DNA of 64,000 nucleotides from UBA668 sp041918155 (GTDB lineage: Bacteria; Actinomycetota; Acidimicrobiia; Acidimicrobiales; Ilumatobacteraceae). Positions 1 to 7,746 of the stretch are shown in pieces (the stretch's first letter is position 1; the number at the start of each line of letters is the position of its first letter). The stretch is taken from the NCBI GenBank assembly GCA_041918155.1, contig JAYRWH010000078.1:1-64000 (forward strand). Direction: 5' to 3'. Made by a program: the position numbers and the translations under genes. The notes under the pieces are model-generated. The model saw only the letters and a list, made by a program, of their open reading frames with translations. It was not told the origin of the DNA and made no database searches.

Positions 1-490
1 CAAGCTCCGCCAGCCCCGCCGACATGCGCGCGATGCGCTCGTCGCGCCCGCCGCGCGAAGGGGGCGGCGGCGGCGCGGCGGGCGCGGCTTCGGGGCCGGC
101 GACTGGCGGCGCGGCGGCCTCGGCCGGTGGGGCAGGGGCGGCCGGGGTGGCCGCGGCGCGGGCCAACCAGGCGGTGGCGTACGCAGGGGCTTCGCCCGGC
201 CGCAAGGGCACCAGCCCGCGTGACCACAACAGCAGCAGGGCCAGCGCGTGCTTGCACGGCAGCTGCCGGCTGGGGCACGAGCACCGGAATGCCACAGCCG
301 TGTGGTCGACCACACACTCGTACGGCTCGGCGCCGCTGCCGGTGCACCGCCCCCACACGGCGCGTTCGTCGCACCCCGTGGCCGCCCACCGCGACTCGAC
401 CGCCAACGGCCGAGCGGCGGAGATGGACGTGGGCCGCGGGGCGAGCGCGAGCACCTGCTCGACCTGCCAGCGCACCTCTTCGGCTCCCAC
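1..490 (-). CDS. SWIM zinc-finger protein (3' end outside window)
   Basis: Reading leftward from a GTG at 490 gives 163 residues with no stop before the window edge. Residues about 70-81 read CSCPSRQLPCKH, the CxCx(n)CxH signature of a SWIM zinc finger, a predicted DNA- or protein-binding module found in SNF2-type ATPases and small uncharacterised bacterial proteins. An Ala/Pro-rich linker follows and then RxDERIARMSAGLAEL, which resembles the section after the finger in actinobacterial SWIM proteins. The start is chosen because a -10-like TACGGT (498-503) lies 7 bases upstream; GTG at 499 is an alternative. The function of the full protein cannot be judged from this fragment. Confidence 0.75.
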   Translation of the reverse strand, partial: MGAEEVRWQVEQVLALAPRPTSISAARPLAVESRWAATGCDERAVWGRCTGSGAEPYECVVDHTAVAFRCSCPSRQLPCKHALALLLLWSRGLVPLRPGEAPAYATAWLARAAATPAAPAPPAEAAAPPVAGPEAAPAAPPPPPSRGGRDERIARMSAGLAEL

Positions 491-503
491 GCCCGACACC
501 GTA
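491..503 (-). promoter_or_regulatory. Leaderless-type promoter of the SWIM gene
   Basis: On the minus strand TACGGT (498-503) is followed after 7 bases by the GTG start at 490. Same geometry as many other genes in the window; no Shine-Dalgarno is visible. Confidence 0.5.
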
Positions 504-607
504 GCGACGGGGTGCGACACGGTTCGCCCGGGGATGTGACATACGACCCTGGGTATCGGGCCGAATGTCGGTGCCCGGGCGGGAACCCCACAGCGACACT
601 GGGCGAC

Positions 608-1213
608 ATGATGGGTATGACAGCTATGCGCGCATCCAAATCCCTTGTCCGCCTCGCCGCCGCCACGCTTGCCGTGGGGGCCCTGACCCTCGCCGCCTGT
701 GGCGACGACAAGAAAACCGACGATGCCACCGCGACCACCACGGCGAGCATCACGTTCGCCGGCCAATGGGCCCGCACCAGCCCGGCGGAAGCCACGATGG
801 GCGCCGCCTACCTCACCATCACCAGCCCCGTGGACGACAAGCTGATCGGCGCGTCGGCCGATGCCTCCGTTGCCGCCAAGGTGCAGATCCACGAGATGGT
901 CATGGCCGAAACGACCGGCACGACGATGGCCATGGGCTCCGAGACCACGATGGGTATGGGCACCGAGACCACGATGGGTATGGGCACCGGCACGACCATG
1001 GCCATGGGTGAGGGCGAGATGGTGATGCGCGAGGTCGACTCGATCGCCCTGCCCGCGGGCGTTGCCGTCGCGCTCGAACCGGGTGGGTACCACATCATGC
1101 TGATCGACCTGGCCAAGCCGCTCGAGGTTGGCACCACCATCAAGATCACGCTGACGTTCGAGACGGCCGGCGAGATCACTCTCGACTTCCCGGTGCTCGA
1201 CGAGGCACCCTGA
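608..1213 (+). CDS. PCuAC-type copper chaperone lipoprotein with methionine-rich insert
   Basis: A 201-residue exported protein with a lipobox ending LTLAAC at Cys31, so probably anchored outside the cytoplasmic membrane. It matches the PCuAC (DUF461) family, which carries Cu(I) to the CuA site of cytochrome c oxidase: the first copper motif is IHEMVM near residue 94 and the second is HIMLIDL near residue 159. Between them lies an unusual stretch (about 919-1014) of repeated TTMxMG units with many Met residues, longer than in ordinary PCuAC proteins. Several ATGs cluster at the start (608, 611, 617, 626); 608 is used because GACACT lies 7 bases upstream. First gene of a tightly packed copper operon. 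Confidence 0.85.
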   Translation: MMGMTAMRASKSLVRLAAATLAVGALTLAACGDDKKTDDATATTTASITFAGQWARTSPAEATMGAAYLTITSPVDDKLIGASADASVAAKVQIHEMVMAETTGTTMAMGSETTMGMGTETTMGMGTGTTMAMGEGEMVMREVDSIALPAGVAVALEPGGYHIMLIDLAKPLEVGTTIKITLTFETAGEITLDFPVLDEAP

Positions 1214-1215
1214 TC

Positions 1216-1743
1216 GTGAGGCTCCCGCACGCGCCGCGCAGGGCGGCCCGCATCGTCACGGCGTTCGCCGTGGCGGCGGCCCTGCTCGGTGGGTGCGGGA
1301 GCGACTCCCCCACGACGACCATCCGTGACGTGCCCTTCACCGGGGCCGACGGCAAGCCAGTGACAATCGCCGACTTCGACGGCGCCCCCCTGGTGATCAA
1401 CATGTGGGCCACGTGGTGCAAGCCGTGTGTGCACGAGATGCCCGCATTCGACGAGGTGGCCCGCGAGCAGACCAGCGTGCGGATCATCGGCGTCAACATC
1501 TTCGACACTCCCGAAGACGCCCGTACCTTCGCCGCCGACCTCGGCGTGCAGTACCCGCAGTACACCGACCCCGACGGAGTGCTCTCCACGGCGCTCGACG
1601 TATCCGGGTATCCCGCCACCGCGTTCTTCGACTCCGATGGCAAGCTGTTGGAGCTGCACCAAGGCCAGCTCACCGCCGACGAGCTGAGATCGTCCATCGC
1701 CCGGCTGTACCCCGGCGTCACCACGGAAGGAACCAAGTCGTGA
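1216..1743 (+). CDS. TlpA-like thioredoxin-fold lipoprotein
   Basis: A 175-residue protein starting at GTG two bases after the PCuAC gene. The N-terminus is a signal peptide ending LLGGC (Cys27), predicting a lipoprotein. A redoxin/TlpA domain follows, with WATWCKPC giving the CxxC active site at residues 68-71 and a cis-Pro region near GYPATAFFD. TlpA proteins work outside the membrane as reductants; in Bradyrhizobium TlpA reduces the cysteines of Sco and of the oxidase CuA site before copper loading. Its position between PCuAC and Sco genes fits that job. Its stop overlaps the Sco start (GTGA). Confidence 0.85.
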   Translation: MRLPHAPRRAARIVTAFAVAAALLGGCGSDSPTTTIRDVPFTGADGKPVTIADFDGAPLVINMWATWCKPCVHEMPAFDEVAREQTSVRIIGVNIFDTPEDARTFAADLGVQYPQYTDPDGVLSTALDVSGYPATAFFDSDGKLLELHQGQLTADELRSSIARLYPGVTTEGTKS

Positions 1744-2375
1744 TCACTCGTCGCTCTGCCACCCGCATCGGTGCCGCGCTCGTCGCGTTCGCCTCCCTCG
1801 CGGCCTGCGGAGAGGAACGCTCGGACGGCAGCGCCGCTTCTGGGAAGACCCTGAGCGGCTACGAGCTGACACCCGCTCCGAGCGTCGCCGAATACAGCCT
1901 TCCCGATGCGTCAGCCAGCGACGCCGACTTCCCGCTCAAGGCGCCGACCGGACACCTTCTGGTCGTCTACTTCGGCTACATGTCCTGCCCGGATGTGTGC
2001 CCCACCACGCTCGCCGAACTGAAGAAGGCACTGGGCCTGCTGGGTGATACGGCCACACGGGTCGATGTCGCCATGGGCACGATCGACCCCGGCCGCGACA
2101 CCGGCGCGAACCTGACCAAGTATGTGCAGAGCTTCGTGCCCACGGCGCACGCCCTGCGCACCGACGACCAGACCGTGCTCGAGGCCACCACCCACGCATT
2201 CGGGGCCAGCTACTCGGTCACCACCAAGCCCGACGGAGCGATCGAGGTCGGCCACAGCGCGTCGATGTACGTCGTCGATGCCACCGGCACGATCGTGCTG
2301 ACGTGGCCCTACGGCATCAAGGCCGCCAGCCTCGCCGACGACATCCGCATCCTGCTCGGTCGAGGTGTGGCATGA
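1740..2375 (+). CDS. Sco1/SenC-family copper chaperone lipoprotein
   Basis: A 211-residue lipoprotein (SLAAC, Cys23) of the Sco1/SenC family, which inserts copper into the CuA centre of cytochrome oxidase subunit II or acts as a thiol reductant for it. The copper ligands are all visible: CPDVC at residues 83-87 and the distal His in VGHSASMYV (His172). The GTG start overlaps the TlpA-like stop by four bases, implying translational coupling, and its own end overlaps the next start (ATGA). No odd features; confidence in family is high. Confidence 0.9.
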   Translation: MITRRSATRIGAALVAFASLAACGEERSDGSAASGKTLSGYELTPAPSVAEYSLPDASASDADFPLKAPTGHLLVVYFGYMSCPDVCPTTLAELKKALGLLGDTATRVDVAMGTIDPGRDTGANLTKYVQSFVPTAHALRTDDQTVLEATTHAFGASYSVTTKPDGAIEVGHSASMYVVDATGTIVLTWPYGIKAASLADDIRILLGRGVA

Positions 2376-2758
2376 GGCGCACAGCGGTCGCCGCCCTCCT
2401 CGCACTCTCCTACGGCGCCGTCGCCGTCGGGTGTGGCCCCGATCGCGACAAGACCCAGGTCGGCCAGGCCGAGAACATCACGCCCAACGAAGAAGCCACC
2501 TACGAGTACCGGGTGCCCTTCGGCACGGGCAACCGACTCGACAGCGGCGAGGTGCTCGACATCATGCCGCAGCAGCTCGACGTGAAGGTCGGCGAGTCGA
2601 TCCGCATCGTCAACGACGACATCCGCGACTTCATGATCGGCCCATTCTTCGTGATGGCCGGTCAGACGCTCGCCATGCGGTTCACTCACGTGGGAACGAT
2701 CGAAGGCGTGTGCCAGATCAACCCCGAGGGCAAGTTCGTCATCACCGTCAGCGAGTGA
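2372..2758 (+). CDS. Cupredoxin-like lipoprotein with incomplete copper site
   Basis: A 128-residue protein with a lipobox (AVAVGC, Cys21), starting in an ATGA overlap with the Sco gene. The middle and end resemble a cupredoxin: IMPQQLDVKVGESIRIVNDD, then a strand pair and GVCQINPEGKFVITV. In a plastocyanin-like protein a His follows the NDD strand and the Cys is followed by His and Met ligands; here those positions are Asp, Asn/Pro and absent, so only the Cys is kept. It may be a structural or low-affinity partner of the copper relay rather than a blue copper protein. The last 11 bases overlap the end of the convergent amine oxidase gene. Confidence 0.7.
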   Translation: MRRTAVAALLALSYGAVAVGCGPDRDKTQVGQAENITPNEEATYEYRVPFGTGNRLDSGEVLDIMPQQLDVKVGESIRIVNDDIRDFMIGPFFVMAGQTLAMRFTHVGTIEGVCQINPEGKFVITVSE

Positions 2759-4022
2759 TCGAGGCCGCGACGGCGGCCGCCACCCGCGCCCCACTGCGCA
2801 GCGCGCCCTCCATGAACCCGGCGAAACCATCGGCGTGTTCGCCGGCGATCCACAGCCGCCCATGCGCGGTGTGTAGCTGTGGCTGCGCGGCCGCCCACTG
2901 GCCAGGCCCGAAACACGTGTAGCAGCCGAGCGCGTAGCGGTCGTCGGTCCAGTCGGTGCGCACTCGCTCGCCGGCAAGGCCCTTCGCACCGGGGAACAGC
3001 CGGTCGATCTCGCGGAGCAGCTGGTCCTCGGATTCGGGCAACGACACGAACGACGCGCCGTCGTGCGACGCGAGCAGGTCGGTGAGGACGCCCGCGTCAC
3101 CCCGCTGGTCGTCGGTGGTCTCCCATAGGTGACCCCATTGGCGGTCGGAGAGCACGGAGCCGTTGCGGCCGTAGTCGAGCCAGATGCGGCGCCGGAACTG
3201 CACGCTGATCTTGCCCCCGATGCCATACGACACCGCGGAGAGTTCGGGCGGCATCTGCGGCCACAAGCGGCCGAGCACGGGCAGCGACACGGCGGCCACC
3301 ACCGCCGCGGGGCGCAGGAATTCACCGGAGGCGAGCACGACAGTGCCGTCGGTGGCGAGCGAACGCACGGTCGTGTTGAGCCGCACGCGAATGCCGAGCC
3401 GCTCGGCGAGGCCCTTGGCGAGCTGATCGTTGCCGCCCACGACGCGGTGACGTTCGCGCGACGCGGCCACCTGGTTGCTCGCAACCTGCGCGGCGAAGCG
3501 TTGGCTCACCTGATCGGGCGGCAGCATGAACTCGGTGCGCACCTCGCGCCCGATGACCAGACGCGACATCGCTGACGCGCCGAGGCCGTCGATCGCGTCC
3601 TGCAGGGTCAGGTGATCGAACTCGTCGGTCGGGCGCATCGCCGCGAGCGCGGCCTCCCAGCGCGCCCAGTCGTCGGCCAGGCTGGCGTGGAGGTGGTACG
3701 GCACCGCCCGCCCGGCGGCATCGACGAGCGTGGCCCGCGGGTCGAGCGCGGTCGGTCGGTCGGTGAGCGCCAGGCCCAGGTCGGCTGCAAGCGCGAGCAC
3801 GTCGCTGTGGTTGCCGTCGATGAACTCGGCACCGCGTTCGGCCACCTGGCCGTCAGTGAAACGGTGGGTCCACACGCGCCCGCCGACCCGGTCGCGCGCC
3901 TCGAACACGGTGACGTCCGCCCCGCCGGCGACGAGATCGGTGGCGCAGCGCAGACCGGCGAGCCCTGCGCCGATCACGACCACGTCGGGGGCAGGCCCGT
4001 CGGGTGCGTTCACATCGGCCAC
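2748..4022 (-). CDS. Flavin-containing amine oxidase (MAO family)
   Basis: A 424-residue FAD enzyme. The N-terminal Rossmann motif VVIGAGLAGL (about 15-24) and the RDRVGGRVW segment (43-51) are the classic FAD-binding elements of monoamine-oxidase-like flavoproteins, and the C-terminal WIAGEHADGFAGFMEGAL block is the second FAD-contact region. Such enzymes oxidise amines or related substrates; the substrate cannot be inferred. The start is GTG at 4022, with GATGAT six bases upstream. It is 14 bases downstream of rnhB on the same strand, so may be cotranscribed with selD-rnhB, but has no evident functional link. Confidence 0.85.
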   Translation of the reverse strand: MADVNAPDGPAPDVVVIGAGLAGLRCATDLVAGGADVTVFEARDRVGGRVWTHRFTDGQVAERGAEFIDGNHSDVLALAADLGLALTDRPTALDPRATLVDAAGRAVPYHLHASLADDWARWEAALAAMRPTDEFDHLTLQDAIDGLGASAMSRLVIGREVRTEFMLPPDQVSQRFAAQVASNQVAASRERHRVVGGNDQLAKGLAERLGIRVRLNTTVRSLATDGTVVLASGEFLRPAAVVAAVSLPVLGRLWPQMPPELSAVSYGIGGKISVQFRRRIWLDYGRNGSVLSDRQWGHLWETTDDQRGDAGVLTDLLASHDGASFVSLPESEDQLLREIDRLFPGAKGLAGERVRTDWTDDRYALGCYTCFGPGQWAAAQPQLHTAHGRLWIAGEHADGFAGFMEGALRSGARVAAAVAASITR

Positions 4023-4036
4023 CGGCTCATCATCGC

Positions 4037-4723
4037 TCAGAACAGGGTGGGCTGCTCGGGTCCACCGGGCCGCTGTACGCCCGGCCAGGGCACGTAGTGC
4101 TCCATGAACACCCAGCTACGGCGGTGGATCGCGCACGGGCCATAGGCCTGTAGCGCGGCCTTGTGCAGGGTGCACGGATAGCCCTTGTTCGTGTCGAAGC
4201 TCCACTGCGGGTAGTGCTGCGCCTCCGCGCGCATGATGCGGTCGCGGGTGACCTTGGCGAGGATGCTCGCCGCGGCCACCGACAGGCAGATGCGATCCGC
4301 TTTCACGCGCATCTCCACATGGCGCACATGAGGGGTGACGAAATCCCACTTGCCGTCGACAACCGCAGCGTCAGGCCGTACACCGAGCCCGGCGAGTGCT
4401 CGCTCGGTCGCCAGCTTCTGCGCGGCGGCCATGCCCAAGTCGTCGCACTCCTGCTGCGACGCGCCGCCGACGGCCCACGCCTCGCACCACTCGGCGATGC
4501 GGTCGAACAGGGCCTCACGGTTGGCCTCGCTGAGCAGCTTGGAGTCGCGCACACCGTTGACCCGCTTGTCGCGCGGCAGGATGGCCGCACCCACCATCAA
4601 CGGCCCGGCCCACGCGCCACGGCCCACCTCGTCGATGCCGACGACGATCTCGTAGCCCTCGGCCCACAGCTCCTTCTCCACCGCGCGGGTGGGGGCCCGC
4701 CGGGTCGGTGAGCGGCCCGCCAT
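4037..4723 (-). CDS. rnhB: Ribonuclease HII
   Basis: A 228-residue enzyme that cleaves RNA in RNA-DNA hybrids and starts removal of single ribonucleotides from DNA. The catalytic block IDEVGRGAWAGP (Asp31, Glu32) is the RNase HII signature, followed by VRDSKLLSE and KVTRDRIM, which supply the other conserved acidic residues. A longer reading to 4774 is possible, but the ATG at 4723 forms a TGATG junction with the selD stop, so that start is preferred. Length is normal for the family. Confidence 0.93.
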   Translation of the reverse strand: MAGRSPTRRAPTRAVEKELWAEGYEIVVGIDEVGRGAWAGPLMVGAAILPRDKRVNGVRDSKLLSEANREALFDRIAEWCEAWAVGGASQQECDDLGMAAAQKLATERALAGLGVRPDAAVVDGKWDFVTPHVRHVEMRVKADRICLSVAAASILAKVTRDRIMRAEAQHYPQWSFDTNKGYPCTLHKAALQAYGPCAIHRRSWVFMEHYVPWPGVQRPGGPEQPTLF

Positions 4724-5736
4724 CACCGCAGGACGATCGCGGCCGCGCCGGCCTCGACCACACCGACGCGCCACCAGTCGTCACCCAGCGACTCGGCCAC
4801 GGCGGCATCTACCGCGGCGAGCAGGCCACCGGAGGTCTGTGGGTCGTAGCACAGGGCCTCGCCAGTGTCGCTGGCGGTGCTGTCGACATGGGCTTCCACA
4901 TACTCACGGTTGCGCCGGTCGCCTCCGGTGCGCACACCGCTGTCGGCTGCCTCGCGGGCACCTGGGTAGGCACGGATACCTTCGGTGTGCACCAACGCGC
5001 GCACGCCGCTGCGCTCGGCCATCTCCCATCCGTGGCCGGCGAGGCCGTAGCCGGTGACATCGGTGACCGCGTGCACCGCGTCCCCGAGCGCCTGCAACTG
5101 CTCGGACGCGGCACGGTTGAGGCGGCGCATACCGACGATCGCCGCCTGCTTGTCGTCGGCGGTACCACCCGCGAGCGCGAGGCCGGTGCCGATCGGCTTC
5201 GACAGCACCAGCACATCACCCGGCAACGCCCCGCCCTTGCGGAACACGCGGTCCGGGTGCACCACGCCCTGCACGGCGAGGCCGAAGATCGGCTCGGGGT
5301 TGCGGATCGTGTGGCCTCCGGCGATCGTGCCGCCGGCCTCGGCCACGACTTTCGCCGCGGCGTCAAAGATGGCCGCGATGGCCTCGCGCGGGAAGTGTTC
5401 GGGGAAGGCGGCGACATTGATCGCCATCACGACCCGGCCGCCCATCGCGAACACGTCGCTGCAGGCGTTGGCCGCGGCGATCGCACCGAAGTCGGACGGG
5501 TGGTCGACGAGGGGCGGGAAGAAGTCGGTGGTGCTCACCAGCGCGATTTCGGGGGCCACCTGGTAGATCGCCGCGTCGTCGAAGGGCGCCAGGCCAACGA
5601 GTAGCGACGGGTCGCTGCCGGGCGGCATCTCGCGCACGAGATCGGTGAGCAACGATGCCCCCCACTTCGCCGCGCACCCCCCGCACGATGTCCACTCGGT
5701 GAGCTTCAGGTCTGCGAACTGATCCGGGGCCGACAC
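4723..5736 (-). CDS. selD: Selenide, water dikinase (selenophosphate synthetase)
   Basis: A 337-residue ATP-dependent enzyme making selenophosphate, the selenium donor for selenocysteine and for 2-selenouridine in tRNA. The active-site loop reads TSCGGCAAKW, with Cys21 and Lys24 corresponding to Cys17 and Lys20 of the E. coli enzyme; it is a Cys form, not itself a selenoprotein. The glycine-rich and DVTGYGLAGH segments of the AIR-synthase-like fold are present. GTG start at 5736 with TAGGCT six bases upstream; TGATG coupling to rnhB. No selA, selB, tRNA-Sec or selU lies in the window, so the end use of selenium is not visible. Confidence 0.93.
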   Translation of the reverse strand: MSAPDQFADLKLTEWTSCGGCAAKWGASLLTDLVREMPPGSDPSLLVGLAPFDDAAIYQVAPEIALVSTTDFFPPLVDHPSDFGAIAAANACSDVFAMGGRVVMAINVAAFPEHFPREAIAAIFDAAAKVVAEAGGTIAGGHTIRNPEPIFGLAVQGVVHPDRVFRKGGALPGDVLVLSKPIGTGLALAGGTADDKQAAIVGMRRLNRAASEQLQALGDAVHAVTDVTGYGLAGHGWEMAERSGVRALVHTEGIRAYPGAREAADSGVRTGGDRRNREYVEAHVDSTASDTGEALCYDPQTSGGLLAAVDAAVAESLGDDWWRVGVVEAGAAAIVLR

Positions 5737-5748
5737 GCCGCCAGCCTA
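5737..5748 (-). promoter_or_regulatory. Leaderless-type promoter of selD-rnhB
   Basis: Minus-strand TAGGCT (5743-5748) ends six bases before the GTG start of selD at 5736. No ribosome-binding site is seen between them. Confidence 0.55.
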
Positions 5749-5845
5749 CGGGCGCCGGCCCCACGTCTCCCGCCACCGACCCCCCGCCCAGCTTTCGAGT
5801 GGCGCAGGCACACCAGGGTGCCGCCAGGCACTCGGGTGCACATCG

Positions 5846-5894
5846 GGCACTCGCACCGGCGGCCAGGCACTCGCACCGGCGGCCTGGCACTCGC
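5846..5894. repeat. 20-bp tandem repeat, about 2.5 copies
   Basis: The unit GGCACTCGCACCGGCGGCCA is at 5846-5865, again at 5866-5885 with one change (last A to T), and its first nine or so bases recur from 5886. A related AGGCACTCG is at 5826-5834. Neighbouring GCCAGGC and GCCTGGC arms (about 5862-5888) can form a hairpin with a 13-base loop just downstream of the diiron gene, so it may also act as its terminator. Confidence 0.7.
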
Positions 5895-5896
5895 GT

Positions 5897-6787
5897 CTAC
5901 GCCACCGTGCTCGAACCCGGCTCGATCAGCAGCGGCGATCCGGCCCTACTCGAACCCTGACGGTCGTCCGCCGACCAGGGCACCGCACCCTCTTCGGCGC
6001 GAACGTGCTCAGTGGCTTCGCGGATCGCGGAGTGCACCAAGTGCAAGTCGGCCATCCCCGGCAGGGCGTCGATGCGCTCCTCGATGCGATCGATGAGGTT
6101 CAGCCCCTCCCCCGCGCCGAACAGGTACGCCCCGGCGAACGAGGTCTCGATCTTCGGCACGTCGCCGCTGCCGACAATGGCCCACTTGTTGCGCAGGAAC
6201 CACCGCGTCACCTTCTGCGACTTCGGATCGGCCAGCAGGTCGCGGGCGTAGCTCGCGTAGTAGGCCGCGTGGCGACCCTCCTGGCGCATGATGCGGCCGA
6301 GCAACTCGGTGAGAACCGGGTGGTCGGCGATCTGCGCCAACCGGTTGTACGCGGCATTGGCGGTCCACTCGTTGATCGCTCCCCACGTCATGTGCACCGC
6401 GGGGAAACGGCGCACGACATGGCCGAGCGTCCAGAACGTCAGCGGACTCCAGAACAGGTAGCGCTTGTTGAACCGGCGCATCTCGACCAGCCGCGGGTCG
6501 TGGGCCGGCCGGTCGTGCATCGCCAGCACCCGCCCGAGCGCCTGGCCGTGCCAGTACTCCTCGTAGTTCCACAGGGTGAGAAACGCAGTGAACTGCGGGT
6601 CTTTCCACGCGGGTGTCACCAACAGTTCGCGCGTGTACAACACGGTCTGGTACTCGATGTCGTGCATGTACGCGAGGCAGCGCAACACATCAGCGTCGAG
6701 CGGCTCAGTTCGAAAGCACTCGAAGTCCAGGTCGTCGGTCTTCAGCCGGCCACCCTGCTCCTGGAACTTCTCGATCGACATCGCCAT
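5897..6787 (-). CDS. Ferritin-like diiron protein, acyl-ACP desaturase-like
   Basis: A 296-residue helical protein with diiron-carboxylate motifs: EEYWH (Glu76-His80) and QEGRH (Glu170-His173), plus Glu140 in the third helix (INEWTAN). This pattern of ExxH pairs is that of the acyl-ACP desaturase/ferritin-like superfamily, whose members use O2 to desaturate or oxidise acyl chains. Whether it is a true desaturase is not certain, because the sequence is only generally similar. The ATG at 6787 has a strong GGAGG five bases upstream, so this gene has a leadered mRNA, unlike several neighbours. It stands alone between selD and the secernin-like gene. Confidence 0.7.
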   Translation of the reverse strand: MAMSIEKFQEQGGRLKTDDLDFECFRTEPLDADVLRCLAYMHDIEYQTVLYTRELLVTPAWKDPQFTAFLTLWNYEEYWHGQALGRVLAMHDRPAHDPRLVEMRRFNKRYLFWSPLTFWTLGHVVRRFPAVHMTWGAINEWTANAAYNRLAQIADHPVLTELLGRIMRQEGRHAAYYASYARDLLADPKSQKVTRWFLRNKWAIVGSGDVPKIETSFAGAYLFGAGEGLNLIDRIEERIDALPGMADLHLVHSAIREATEHVRAEEGAVPWSADDRQGSSRAGSPLLIEPGSSTVA

Positions 6788-6840
6788 CGACGCCTCCGCT
6801 CCCCTCCAAAACCCTCCACACTGGTATCGACGATATCCGC

Positions 6841-7746
6841 TCAGCGCAGGGGCAGTTGACGCGCCGCGTCGGCGAATCCGAAGCGGGTGTACTCGCGTTC
6901 ACACGGGCTACCCGTGAGGGCCCAGATCTCGCTCGCCCCATTCGCCCGCAGGACGGCCACCATCGAGGAGGTGGTGGTCTCGACGCCCTCCACGTGCATG
7001 CACACGCTCCACCCCGGGTCGCCATACGTGTCGTGCGAGCGCAGGTGCGCGACAAGCGATTCCACCTTCACAGGCCGCGCCGCGAGCACCCGTTGCGACG
7101 CGTGCCAGCGCGGGTTCACGAGTCGATCGACCGGTTGGCGTGGGTGGCGGTGCGCCGCGTCGAAGGCGGGGATCGAGGTGCGGTTGGAGATCGCCCGACC
7201 TCCCGTCGCAGCGGTCACCTCCTCCGCCGCCCACTCGCGTCCGCTCGTGTCGATGACGTATGCAGTCACGGGGTCGGCGACGAGGAACGCGTTCCAATAC
7301 GGCCGGCCGAGCGGCGCCACGAGTGGGTCGTGCCCACTGCCGCCCTGCCCCACCGACTCGATCAACCCCGTGATCAACTCGACGGCGGCGGCCGCGGTCG
7401 CGGCGCGCTCGAGGGCGAGGCGCACGAGGTCCATGCCCGTCAGCGCGGGCGGAAAGCTACGCGGGTCGAGCGTGGTGAAGACCGTGGTGTTACCGACCGC
7501 GACGCCGGCCTCATTGACCCCGTGCTCGGCTCCCCAACACCACTCCGGACGCGACAGCACGCACGCGAGGGTGTCAGCGGCGTGCGGCGGCACCGGCACA
7601 TGGGTGCACTGCACCGCGGCCGTGTCGCCTCGCGGCGGGCTCCACTCGACGATCTGGCGCTCCTGCGGTGGCCGGTCGCTGTTCTTCGCGAAGAGGGTCG
7701 CACCGAGGTCGGTGGCCGCGGCCAGCGCGACCAGGACGTCGCACAT
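6841..7746 (-). CDS. Secernin-like / peptidase C69 family Ntn-hydrolase
   Basis: A 301-residue protein beginning Met-Cys-Asp. Cys2 would become the N-terminal nucleophile after Met removal, as in C69 dipeptidases and secernins, and the opening (CDVLVALAAAT, then FAKNSDR) matches the secernin start closely. GVNEAGVAVGN and AFLVADP are also typical. The start at 7746 is chosen because it exposes the Cys and forms a TGATG junction with the upstream gene; a longer reading to 7887 would destroy the N-terminal nucleophile. Likely an amide or peptide hydrolase; substrate unknown. Confidence 0.8.
   Translation of the reverse strand: MCDVLVALAAATDLGATLFAKNSDRPPQERQIVEWSPPRGDTAAVQCTHVPVPPHAADTLACVLSRPEWCWGAEHGVNEAGVAVGNTTVFTTLDPRSFPPALTGMDLVRLALERAATAAAAVELITGLIESVGQGGSGHDPLVAPLGRPYWNAFLVADPVTAYVIDTSGREWAAEEVTAATGGRAISNRTSIPAFDAAHRHPRQPVDRLVNPRWHASQRVLAARPVKVESLVAHLRSHDTYGDPGWSVCMHVEGVETTTSSMVAVLRANGASEIWALTGSPCEREYTRFGFADAARQLPLR

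Noticed and set aside
4723..5736. selD as a selenoprotein
   Set aside because: The active-site residue is encoded as Cys, and no in-frame TGA occurs in the gene.
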